This document shows positions 1-7,325 of a DNA stretch of 15,663 nucleotides, one piece after another. Numbering within the stretch: position 1 is the stretch's first letter; the number at the start of each line of letters is the position of its first letter. The stretch comes from an uncultured bacterium (GTDB taxonomy: Bacteria > Verrucomicrobiota > Lentisphaeria > Victivallales > UBA1829): positions 1 to 15,663 of the forward strand of contig URNX01000063.1 of NCBI GenBank assembly GCA_900549415.1. Reading direction: 5' to 3'. The position numbers and the translations under genes are program-made. The notes beneath the pieces were generated by a model, which had not been told where the DNA came from, ran no database searches, and saw only the letters and a list, made by a program, of their open reading frames with translations.

Positions 1-70
1 ACGATCGATAAGAGGCCTCACGACGATGGTACTGCACAACAGAGTGTGGGAGAGTAGTTCGATGCCGGGA
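1..70 (+). rRNA. rrf: 5S ribosomal RNA, 3' part (5' end missing)
   Basis: The first 70 bases match the 3' half of a bacterial 5S rRNA by pattern: CGATGGTACTGCAC, then GTGTGGGAGAGTAG, then a closing strand GATGCCGGGA that would pair with the missing 5' end. These correspond to helices IV/V and the 3' strand of helix I. The contig starts inside the gene, so roughly the first 45 bases are absent. Its position at a contig edge fits assembly collapse at a repeated rRNA operon. I recognised it by eye, not by a covariance model. Confidence 0.85.
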
Positions 71-82
71 TTTTTTTATTTT
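71..82 (+). terminator. T-tract ending the rRNA operon
   Basis: Seven T, one A and four T directly follow the 5S 3' strand. The terminal helix of 5S rRNA would act as the stem and the T-tract as the release signal, a common arrangement at the end of rRNA operons. The 5' arm of the stem is outside the window, so the hairpin itself cannot be seen. Confidence 0.5.
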
Positions 83-152
83 AAAACAAAGAGATTTTTG
101 AGAAAGTTCGGGGAGGGATGGTAGTGAGGATGAGAAAAGCAAAAAGATGAAT

Positions 153-180
153 TTGATTTTCAAGAATCTTATATTATATT
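153..180 (+). promoter_or_regulatory. Putative sigma-70-type promoter for the rhamnosidase gene
   Basis: TTGATT at 153-158 and TATATT at 175-180 are separated by 16 bases. They lie in an AT-rich stretch just downstream of the rRNA terminator and 29 bases before the start codon. A GGAGG ribosome binding site at 194-198 precedes ATG 209 by 10 bases. The motif match is by eye only. Confidence 0.4.
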
Positions 181-208
181 GTAAAATAAAACTGGAGGCG
201 TTGATCCT

Positions 209-1732
209 ATGGAAAATTTGCGTTTCTTGGATGAGGCGGAAAAACGTAAATATAAATTAAAACGATGGTTGGTTCGACCGCAGGCAATCGCAAAAGCTGC
301 GCGTGATCCGGAGGCTTGGCAGGGATGGAAAATTATTCCGAAAAAAGACTCTGTATATAATTTTCTGAAAAAAACATTCCGGCGGGGTGACTGGTTTATC
401 CTGGACTTCGGAGAAGAGTTCGTTGGACGGCTGAAGTTGAAGCTCTCAACTGCATCAAATTATAATGATGCCCCTGTTCGCTTGCGTTTGATTTTTGCTG
501 AATTCCCGCTTGAGATCGGGGAACGCAACCGCAAATACGGATCTGCTCTTTCTGAGTCATGGCTTCAGGAAGAAATCGTGACGCTGGACGATTTGCCGCA
601 GACTTACACGCTGCCGCGCACCTATGCAATGCGTTATCTTTATGTGGAAGTGATCGGCGCGCCGGAAAAACTTTTATTTCAGGATATCGCTTTTGTGGCT
701 CAATCTGCTGTGCGAAAATTTATTCCGCCGCACGAAATATTTGATGCTGAGGCGGTTGAACTGGATCGTGCTGCTCAGCGAACTCTCCGGAATTGTCTGC
801 AGGAGGTTGTCCTCGATGGACCGAAGCGCGACCGCCGTCTCTGGCTCGGCGATTTGAGGCTGGAGGCGCAGGTTAATTCCGTGACATTCCGTAATTTCGA
901 TTTGATCGAACGCTGCATTTATCTGCTTGCTGCATTCCCGCTTGAAAACGGGCAGATTCCTGCCTGCATTTTCGATAAGCCGCATCCATACGGAACAAGG
1001 TGCGCCATTTCCGATTATTCATTTCTTTTTGCCGATCTTCTGCTCTTTCACTATCAGCAGACCGGCAACCTCGCTTTGTTGAAAGATATGTATTCCCTTG
1101 CAGCTCAGCAATTTGCAATATTCCGTCCGTACTACCGCAACGGTATTGCGGAGCAGGAACTGCCCGGATGGAATTTTATCGATTGGTGCGAACTGGACCG
1201 CCGAACCGCCACCGAGGGAACTTATATTCTCGGACTGCGCGCTCTTGCGGAAATCGCGGGGATTCTTGGACTCAAAACGGATCAGAAAAATTTCAGTCAG
1301 GAAGCGGATTTCCTTTCATCCCGGTTGCGGGAAGAGGCTTTCGACCGGGAACTCGGATTGTTTACGAGCGGTCCGATGCGGGAAATTTCGTATGCGTCGC
1401 AAATCTGGATGATTCTTGCAGATGTTGTATCCGTCTCTGAAGCAAAGGAGATTCTGGAACGGCTGGAACAGACTCCGGAAGCGATCCGGCCGGTAACTCC
1501 GTATCTGCATCATCACCTGCTTTCTGCGTATGAACATGCCGGGGAAAAAGAGAAAATGGATCGTCATTTGCGCGCTTACTGGGGTGAAATGCTCCGGAAG
1601 GGAATGAATGTGTTCCCCGAAGTTTTTGTCCCGGAAAACGAACGTCTGACTCCGTACGGAACGGATCCGCGCATCAACAGCGCATGTCACGGTTGGAGCT
1701 GTGCTCCCGCGTATTTCCTGCGAAAGATGTAA
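209..1732 (+). CDS. GH78-like alpha-L-rhamnosidase (six-hairpin glycosidase), cytoplasmic
   Basis: The 507-residue product resembles the (alpha/alpha)6-barrel part of GH78 alpha-L-rhamnosidases, which release terminal L-rhamnose from plant glycans and glycosides. Residues 203-215 (DGPKRDRRLWLGD) match the family signature at the start of the catalytic barrel. The C-terminal HGWSCAPAYFL (494-504) matches the family's closing HxWSxxPAYxL motif. Residues 60-165 look like the beta-sandwich that precedes the barrel. The protein is shorter than many GH78 enzymes of 700-1000 residues, but similar compact forms exist. There is no signal peptide, so it probably acts on imported oligosaccharides. The start is supported by GGAGG 10 bases upstream. 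Many relatives have RDE where this protein has RDR, so substrate and activity are uncertain. An unclassified relative with other specificity is possible. Confidence 0.75.
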   Translation: MENLRFLDEAEKRKYKLKRWLVRPQAIAKAARDPEAWQGWKIIPKKDSVYNFLKKTFRRGDWFILDFGEEFVGRLKLKLSTASNYNDAPVRLRLIFAEFPLEIGERNRKYGSALSESWLQEEIVTLDDLPQTYTLPRTYAMRYLYVEVIGAPEKLLFQDIAFVAQSAVRKFIPPHEIFDAEAVELDRAAQRTLRNCLQEVVLDGPKRDRRLWLGDLRLEAQVNSVTFRNFDLIERCIYLLAAFPLENGQIPACIFDKPHPYGTRCAISDYSFLFADLLLFHYQQTGNLALLKDMYSLAAQQFAIFRPYYRNGIAEQELPGWNFIDWCELDRRTATEGTYILGLRALAEIAGILGLKTDQKNFSQEADFLSSRLREEAFDRELGLFTSGPMREISYASQIWMILADVVSVSEAKEILERLEQTPEAIRPVTPYLHHHLLSAYEHAGEKEKMDRHLRAYWGEMLRKGMNVFPEVFVPENERLTPYGTDPRINSACHGWSCAPAYFLRKM

Positions 1733-1747
1733 AGCCGCCGGAATGCA

Positions 1748-2737
1748 ATGAAAAAAAGTTTCCAGATCGGCTCCGCTCTTCTTGTCCTTTTCGGGATCTG
1801 CTGCTTTCTTGTGCCGTATATTCAGAAAAAGTATTCAAAATATTCGACCGAAGTGGCGAGAGCTGTTTTGCGCAGGCAGATGGGGGAGCTGAATCTCAAG
1901 TATAATGAGGATTGCGGAAGACTTTTATCTGCATTTTCCGAGGCGCTGGAAGAAAAAATTTCACCGGATTTTGACAGAGCAGCCGATTCGGTTCCTCAAG
2001 TCGTCGGGGAACTCTGCCGGTTCAAGGTCTGCATGAAACTCTGCTACAAGGCGGCAAAAGATAAACTGCGGGGAACGCATGATTTCGCGGATGCTTATAT
2101 GAGTGTGCTGGACAAACCCGTCATCCAGCCCTGTCTCCATGCAAATGCGGTTGCGGAGGATATGCTGCAGAATCTTCAGCAACGGCTGAAGGAGAGACAC
2201 GCGCAGTACGCAATGGAACTTGCGGCAGTGTGCAAAAACACTCAGGACGATGCCCGGCTGTCTGAAAGTCAGAAGGAGCTCCTGAATAAACTCTGTGAAT
2301 TTTCCGGAAGCGTTCAGAGTGCGGCTTTGAAGACGACTCTGGCGGGTGTGGGAGTCGTCTTTGAGGTGATTTTCATCCGGGAAACCTGCAGGTATGCTGT
2401 AAAGTTTTTTGCGAAGCCCGTAGTTAGAATTTGTGCTTCTCTTGGAATCGGCGGGATTTGCGCCGCGGCCGACGGTCCGCTTCCGGTCGGCGATATTGCC
2501 GGGGCGGTGCTTGCGGTCGGCGGGCTGGCATGGACTGCGTGGGATGTTTATGATGTGAGCCGCATTATGCCGGAAAAACTGAAATCGGAACTGTACAGCA
2601 ATATCAGCTCTGCAAAAATGAAGCTGGTGGAGGAATCTTGTGAAAGGGCGGGAACGTTGGTGTCGCTCTATCTGCAGGAAGGCAAGCGGCTGGATTCCGA
2701 ATTGAAAAATTATCTGGAAACGGAGGAGATCAAATGA
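1748..2737 (+). CDS. Hypothetical membrane protein, first gene of a coupled pair
   Basis: I do not recognise a named family. The 329-residue product has an N-terminal hydrophobic segment (about 7-25) that would anchor it in the inner membrane. A long charged, probably helical and coiled-coil region follows (about 30-190). Then comes a hydrophobic, glycine-rich stretch (about 195-265) containing DGPLPVGDIAGAVLAVGG at 242-259, and a helical charged tail. It starts 15 bases after the rhamnosidase stop with no clear Shine-Dalgarno sequence, so it may be in the same transcript, although function need not be shared. Its TGA overlaps the ATG of the next gene (ATGA, 2734-2737), indicating translational coupling. 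It contains at least eight cysteines, many for a membrane-associated protein. Function unknown; the glycine-rich segment could be a membrane hairpin. Confidence 0.75.
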   Translation: MKKSFQIGSALLVLFGICCFLVPYIQKKYSKYSTEVARAVLRRQMGELNLKYNEDCGRLLSAFSEALEEKISPDFDRAADSVPQVVGELCRFKVCMKLCYKAAKDKLRGTHDFADAYMSVLDKPVIQPCLHANAVAEDMLQNLQQRLKERHAQYAMELAAVCKNTQDDARLSESQKELLNKLCEFSGSVQSAALKTTLAGVGVVFEVIFIRETCRYAVKFFAKPVVRICASLGIGGICAAADGPLPVGDIAGAVLAVGGLAWTAWDVYDVSRIMPEKLKSELYSNISSAKMKLVEESCERAGTLVSLYLQEGKRLDSELKNYLETEEIK

Positions 2738-3564
2738 TTTTGCGAAAAATTCTTTTTGCGGTGGCTCTTGGATTCATGTTTCTTTCGGCGGATGCCGCCG
2801 GAACGAAGCTTCTGGCAAAGGCGATCGATGAAACACTCGAATTCGCGGCCAAACGAAGCGGGCGGACTTTGGCGGAGGGAACAAAGATTACATTGAGCCG
2901 CGAGATGCTGAAAATCTCTGCGCGGTACGGCGATGATGTTCTGCCGCTGGTCAGGAACGGCGGGCTGGAGGTGCTGGAACAGGGAATCAAGCACGGGGAT
3001 GATTTCTGGCTGCTCTGCAAAGCTGTCCCGGAAGCTTCACGGAGCCTCGCTCTGCATTCGGAGCAGTTGCTTCCGCTGGCGAAGAAGATGGGACCGGACA
3101 TCCTGAAGATTGAGGCGCGGGCTCCCGGGCTTTCGGTCCGGTTTGCGGAGGAGTTCGGGGAGAGCGGCGTGCATTACATTGCTCAGCATTCGCCGGAAGA
3201 GGTGCCCCGCCTGCTCGGATATATGGCGAAAGCGGATTCGCCGGCGACGAAAAAGCTGTTTGTCGAAACGGTTATGAAATCGAAAGAGCCTTCCGTTTTT
3301 CTGCGCGCGCTGAACTGGAAGAACATTATGGCGGGCGGACTCACGACCGCCGCGATCATTTCCGCCTACAAGGTCTCGGACGGTCTGCAGGAGGGGTTGA
3401 AAAATCCGGAAGCGGCGGAGCATGTAACCAATACCGCGCTGGCGCCGTTCCGGTACGGATTGTATCTGCTGTTTGCGATTCTTCTGATTCCGCTTGGCGT
3501 CAAAAGCATCGGCTGGAGCATTGCAATCTGGAGAAAAAGCAAATCAAAAAATAAACCTGAATGA
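2734..3564 (+). CDS. Hypothetical secreted, membrane-anchored protein with about 22-residue repeats
   Basis: The 276-residue product begins with a signal peptide (1-21, FLSADA before a likely cleavage). A helical region follows in which units start at residues 63, 86, 108, 130 and 152, giving near-exact 22-residue spacing. Successive units open with ARYGDD, KHGDD, HSEQ, APGL and HSPEE, each followed by leucine-rich helix sequence. This looks like a small alpha-solenoid. A hydrophobic segment lies at 197-213 and a clear transmembrane helix at 241-266, with a short basic tail RKSKSKNK. Predicted topology is a periplasmic solenoid anchored at its C-terminus. It overlaps the upstream gene by four bases, so the two products are probably made together and may form a complex. 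No enzymatic motif is visible. Confidence 0.78.
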   Translation: MILRKILFAVALGFMFLSADAAGTKLLAKAIDETLEFAAKRSGRTLAEGTKITLSREMLKISARYGDDVLPLVRNGGLEVLEQGIKHGDDFWLLCKAVPEASRSLALHSEQLLPLAKKMGPDILKIEARAPGLSVRFAEEFGESGVHYIAQHSPEEVPRLLGYMAKADSPATKKLFVETVMKSKEPSVFLRALNWKNIMAGGLTTAAIISAYKVSDGLQEGLKNPEAAEHVTNTALAPFRYGLYLLFAILLIPLGVKSIGWSIAIWRKSKSKNKPE

Positions 3565-3599
3565 GGGGAATCAACGGTGTTGCGCACGCTGCATTCCCC
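3565..3599 (+). terminator. Weak hairpin directly after the repeat-protein gene
   Basis: GGGGAAT at 3565-3571 and ATTCCCC at 3593-3599 form a perfect 7-bp stem right after the stop codon at 3562-3564. The following bases CGTTATTGTCC are not T-rich. It may be a weak terminator or an mRNA 3'-end stabilising hairpin. Confidence 0.35.
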
Positions 3600-3622
3600 C
3601 GTTATTGTCCTAAAGGGGACAT

Positions 3623-3649
3623 AAAACCGCCCGGAACGGATCCGGGCGG
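3623..3649 (-). terminator. Intrinsic terminator of the minus-strand carbohydrate cassette
   Basis: CCGCCCGGA (3627-3635) and TCCGGGCGG (3641-3649) form a perfect 9-bp GC-rich stem with a five-base loop. Read on the minus strand the stem is followed by TTTT (3626-3623), just 6 bases past the stop of the pseudogene. It fits the end of the transcript that starts with the regulator at 7053. Confidence 0.8.
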
Positions 3650-3655
3650 GGTGTG

Positions 3656-5255
3656 TTACCACTGATGGAAGGCGTCTCCATCGTAGAAATCAAGATTGTC
3701 GATGTAGGGAGACCTCGAAGGGGCGGTCGCTTTTTTCGCCGTGATCTTCAGCGGTCCGACGATGCCTCCGCCGGACCAACGGTCGAATACGCGAATCTCA
3801 ATGACATTCTTTTCTCCGAATTTCACAATTTCCTGCGGAATCGGATAATGACGTATCGCCGACCACGGAGCTTTGCTGTTACGGAGAGTCGTTTCACCGA
3901 TGGCTTTTCCGTTGAACCAGGTCCAGTCGAAATCGTCGATCGGGCCGCCGTCCAGAGTGAGCGTGGCGCCTTTCCAGGATTCCGGAATGAAGATTTCCAT
4001 GCGATACCACGCATAACCGTCGTATGGATTGTTGCGATACTGCTTCGGCGTCTCCTTCGGAAGCGTGTAGAACGGATTCTTCTGCGTGAATCCCTGTTCT
4101 TCCCACGATTTGCCGAGCAGAACCGGCTTGAAGCCGCCCGTTTGTCCGGGCTTGCCTTCGTTGCGGAAATCCAGTTTGAGCTTGACGTTTTCCGGAACGG
4201 CTTCCCCGAGGTGCGGAATGATCGTGTTGTGACGCATCCGTTCTCCGCCGAAGAGGAGGATTCCGCGGCTGAGTCCGATATTCAGATTGTTGAAGATTGT
4301 GGACCAGACGCGGGAGATTTTTTCCCCGTTCCAGAATCCTTCGACCATGCCGGGTGCGATATTGAAGATGATGTATGGCCGGGCATTGATTTTCACTTTT
4401 GCGAAAAGCGCCGGTTCCGTTGCAGCGGTCCACTGCGGTTTCGCGGTCAGAACGGGAAGTTTGCTGGCGTTGCGGAAGTAGAGATCTGCGTCCGGAATGC
4501 CTTCAAACAGCGGATCGTCTTTGGGGGCGGAAGCGCGGAAGATGTCCTGAACCGTATTGCGCAGTGTCACTCCGGAGAGCGTTTCGAGCGGGAAGCCGGG
4601 CAGGAGAATGACCGGTTTCCGTCCGGATATCAGATGCAGCGCATCCTTGCCGTCTGCGTCCAGAATGATTGCTTGCGCGGCATTGAGTCTGATTGCATCG
4701 TTCGGGGAGACCCGGGTGTATTCCACGCCCATGCGGTCGAGAATTTTTGCTCCGGAGTCGCTTCCGGCGAACGCGGTGCGGACTGGACCTGCGGGGATGT
4801 GCGGACTGCTCATCTGTTCCAGAATGTTGTCGGCAAGTCTGGTCGCCGCAGGGTCTTTCAGATAACGGCTCGTGACATCCAGCTGACAGAAGAGGATCGT
4901 TCCGTGCTGTTTCCGCAGTTCCATCAGCGAGGCGAAGCCGAGGTTGAAGCCTGAGTCGACGATGATTTTGAAGTTGCCGTAATCGGGTTTGCAGATAACG
5001 TTTCCGCTGACGATTCCGCCGTTGCCCCATTTCCATTTGGAGCGGGGATAGTGCGGAGTCTCTCCGGCGGAGTTCGAGTCCGCTTCCGTTTGCCCCTGGA
5101 ACGAATTTGAGTTTCCCCTTGACAAATCCTTCCGCGCACTTTTCCCCTTTTTCATTCAGAATGTCCGTGTTCTTTTCAAACGGGATTTTGAATTCCGCGG
5201 CGGTTATGGTTCCGGCTGTCAGGGCGGCGATCATGGTGAGAAATGCTGTTTTCAT
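3656..5255 (-). pseudogene. Secreted carbohydrate-active protein, reading frame broken (glycoside hydrolase remnant)
   Basis: A start at 5255, preceded by AAAGGAAC, gives a signal peptide (MKTAFLTMIAALTAGTITAA) and mature sequence up to about residue 60 (FVPGANGSGLE). The frame then runs into unrelated sequence. The continuation lies in another frame and is open from the switch near 5060-5080 to the stop at 3656. Going downstream the frame moves by +1, so one base was gained or two were lost. The downstream part has FCQLDV, seen in C-terminal glutamine-amidotransferase-like regions of large PVC glycoside hydrolases. It ends in a GH2-type sugar-binding beta-sandwich (about the last 130 residues: AWYRMEIFIP, FDWTWFNG). 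No catalytic domain is recognisable between the two ends, so an internal deletion is plausible (inference). A sequencing or assembly error at the switch is the alternative. It is the third gene of the cassette, 31 bases after the pseudopilin. Confidence 0.65.
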
Positions 5256-5286
5256 TGCTGTTCCTTTATGTTATTGTGTTGGCAGT

Positions 5287-5997
5287 TCAGTTTTCATTTG
5301 TCCAGAAAATATTTCCGGAAAAACGCGGAATCGCTGTGAATTTCGCATAGCCGACGTGGTAGTCGAGATACAGCAGATTGGTTCCGTTTTCGTGCGGGAT
5401 ATTTGCCGGACTGGAGGCGTCGTGGTACATCCAGCTCTGCATGTTCGGGTTGCTGTAAAAGCACTCCATAACGAGACAGGTTTGCGAGATCGATTTTCCC
5501 GTTTTGCGTTTTTTGCTGATGAAATTGCTGTTGATGGCGTAACGGTAAGTGTCGTTTCCGGTGTTTTTCGGGTTCAGAGTCGTTCCGGACGGGATTGTTG
5601 CGATCGGGGCTTTGCACCAGAATACCGTTGATTCGCGCCAGGCTTTCCCCTGAGAGTATTTGTCTCTGCACAGATCGGGATTCAGCCCGATGTAGGCGGT
5701 AAGCGCCCATTGCCAGTCGAGAAATTCATAATTGCCTCCGCCGACGTCAACCGCACCTTTGCTCGGGGGAATATAACTGTCGAAATCCGCCTCGTATCCG
5801 GCGAACGCCAGCCCTTGCTGTTTGAGATTCGAGCGGCAGACTGCGGCCTGTCCGGCGGCTCTTGCCTTGTTCAGCGCCGGCAGGAGCATCGCCGCAAGGA
5901 TTTCGATGATCACAATGACGACCAGAAGTTCTACAAGCGTAAATTCTCTGCCTTTGTGCTTTCCTGACCGGTTGGAACTCTGTTTTTCTTTTTTCAT
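5287..5997 (-). CDS. Pseudopilin-like protein with type IV prepilin N-terminus and H-X9-D C-terminus
   Basis: The 236-residue product has a short basic leader, then GREFTLVELLVV (16-27) with the conserved glutamate at the fifth position of the mature helix (E23), and a hydrophobic helix to about 39 ending AAMLLPALNKAR. This is the class III signal processed by prepilin peptidase. The remainder is a globular domain with a C-terminal HENGTNLLYLDYHV (202-215). That is the H-X9-DG motif of the family found in large numbers in Lentisphaerota and Planctomycetes, except that the usual glycine is Tyr213. A type II secretion-like or surface role is likely; the exact job is not known. The gene lies 30 bases after the regulator and 31 bases before the broken enzyme gene. 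An AAAGGATC ribosome binding site supports the start. Confidence 0.88.
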   Translation of the reverse strand: MKKEKQSSNRSGKHKGREFTLVELLVVIVIIEILAAMLLPALNKARAAGQAAVCRSNLKQQGLAFAGYEADFDSYIPPSKGAVDVGGGNYEFLDWQWALTAYIGLNPDLCRDKYSQGKAWRESTVFWCKAPIATIPSGTTLNPKNTGNDTYRYAINSNFISKKRKTGKSISQTCLVMECFYSNPNMQSWMYHDASSPANIPHENGTNLLYLDYHVGYAKFTAIPRFSGNIFWTNEN

Positions 5998-6027
5998 TGT
6001 GCTGATCCTTTCTTTTTTGGTTAAAGA

Positions 6028-7053
6028 TTATTTGATAATCATTTTCATGGGGATTTTTCGAATGTCCATTCCGGCTTTATCTCCGGCAAACTGGAGGCGG
6101 AGCAGTTCCGCGGTCTCTTCCGCGATCTGCTCGAAGGGAATTTCATAACAGATTTCATGAAAGCCGGAATTCTGCGGCGCAGAGAAGGCGTTGTGTACGA
6201 GCGCGCAGGTTTTCACAAGTTCCGGATTGTCCGCCATGAGAATCTCCGCGACTTCGTTGTTTACCCAGAGCGTGTCGACAACGGCGTCGATCTGCACGCC
6301 GTAATGAACCATATTTTTCAGCTCGGTCAGAGAAGAGCGGTAATCTTTCAGGAAGAATTTTTCGTTCAGCGGAACTCCGGCTTCGCGGAATGCGCGGCGG
6401 AAGCCGTTGTAGGGAGCGTTCCACGGTTCTTCGTCGTGCAGGAACACGATGTTCCGGCGATTCTCTTTCAGAAGCTGCTTTCCGCAGAGATATCCCCATG
6501 CGTCATAGTCCGGAGAGACCGAGCCCGGTGCGAGCCGATGAGTTTCTGTGGTCGTGACCACTTTCAAACCCTTCTTGCGCAAGTCGCTGACAAATGAATT
6601 TCCATCGACGACAACCAGAGCGTTGAGTTGTTCATTCATAATATCGCAGATGATTTGCTTTTTATCGGAACCTCCGGTTGAAACGAGATGAACGATCGCA
6701 GGCATTGCGACGATTTTTTTCAGAAGTTCCGCAAGAATATTGCCGTAATACTTGTCCAGGTGAACCATCAGCCCGTTGCCGAGGGAAATTCCGATCAGCG
6801 GCAGTTGCCGTCCGAACGATGACGGGGATATTTTGGCGGGATTGGTGAACGATCCGATTCCGCGCCGGCCGATGATGTAGCCTTCCGACGTAAGTTCCTT
6901 CATGGCTTTGCTGACCGTCGGGCGGCTCACACCGAATTTTTCCGACAGTTCGTTTATCGTCGGTATCTGAACCGGGTCTTTCCCCGCACGGAGAATCAGG
7001 TTCATCACATGCCGCCGGATCTTCATGTATTCCGATGTTCCAATCGCTGACAT
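6028..7053 (-). CDS. GntR-type transcriptional regulator with LacI-type sugar-binding domain
   Basis: The 341-residue product has an N-terminal winged helix (about 8-70) with the GntR pattern IPTINELSEKFGVSRPTVSKA at 30-50 and the wing GYIIGRRGIGSF. A periplasmic-binding-protein-like effector domain follows from about 85 to the end (LIGISLG, ALVVVDG, NRRNIVFLHDE, GFRRAFREAG). Such hybrids sense a sugar or glycoside and usually control adjacent catabolic genes. It is the first gene of a minus-strand set with the pseudopilin and the broken secreted protein, so local control or autoregulation is likely. Its leader contains repeats described separately. Ligand unknown. Confidence 0.9.
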   Translation of the reverse strand: MSAIGTSEYMKIRRHVMNLILRAGKDPVQIPTINELSEKFGVSRPTVSKAMKELTSEGYIIGRRGIGSFTNPAKISPSSFGRQLPLIGISLGNGLMVHLDKYYGNILAELLKKIVAMPAIVHLVSTGGSDKKQIICDIMNEQLNALVVVDGNSFVSDLRKKGLKVVTTTETHRLAPGSVSPDYDAWGYLCGKQLLKENRRNIVFLHDEEPWNAPYNGFRRAFREAGVPLNEKFFLKDYRSSLTELKNMVHYGVQIDAVVDTLWVNNEVAEILMADNPELVKTCALVHNAFSAPQNSGFHEICYEIPFEQIAEETAELLRLQFAGDKAGMDIRKIPMKMIIK

Positions 7054-7105
7054 AGACTCTTTCTTAGTATTTGTTTGTAAGGTTTTGCTTCTATTAACAG
7101 AGTCT
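7054..7105 (-). promoter_or_regulatory. Inverted repeat that could fold over the regulator's ribosome binding site
   Basis: AGACTCT at 7054-7060 touches the start codon, and its exact complement AGAGTCT lies at 7099-7105. In the minus-strand mRNA they could pair in a 7-bp stem enclosing 38 bases, covering the weak purine-rich ribosome binding site. Alternatively the arms are half-sites of an operator. Function is inferred from position only. Confidence 0.3.
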
Positions 7106-7106
7106 C

Positions 7107-7142
7107 AAAAAGTTAAGTCCCTTTTCTGGAAGAAAAAGTTAA
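7107..7142. repeat. Two direct copies of AAAAAGTTAA
   Basis: Identical 10-base copies lie at 7107-7116 and 7133-7142, 26 bases apart start to start, within the regulator's upstream region. The spacing is near two and a half helical turns. They could be binding half-sites or chance in AT-rich DNA. Confidence 0.35.
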
Positions 7143-7325
7143 AAAACATTCATTTTTTGATTTGCGTTTTGAATATATTTTTATTATTTTGGTTTCTATA
7201 TCTATTCGGTTTCTCGATTGCTTCTCTGGGTTGTGTTGGAGTTTTGGTAAATTGTTTTTGTTCGGAGGAATGGAGGTTATCTCTTCAATTCGCGTTTGGG
7301 AGAGCTGAACAGCGTTCCAAGTCCT

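Larger units (their letters stand above)
7054..7325. other. AT-rich 272-base intergenic region upstream of the GntR/LacI regulator
   Basis: This gap between the RluA-family gene stop and the regulator start is much more AT-rich than the coding sequence around it. It should hold the regulator's promoter on the minus strand, but I see no convincing -35/-10 pair. The ribosome binding site AAGAAAGAG is weak. It contains an inverted repeat (7054-7060 with 7099-7105) and a direct repeat (7107-7116 and 7133-7142). No terminator is evident for the RluA-family gene that ends at 7326, so readthrough into the cassette is possible. Confidence 0.6.

Noticed and set aside
3653..4954. Plus-strand open frame of 433 codons opposite the broken secreted protein
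   Set aside because: The minus strand encodes recognisable carbohydrate-binding sequence; the antisense translation has no domain and low-complexity charge patterns.
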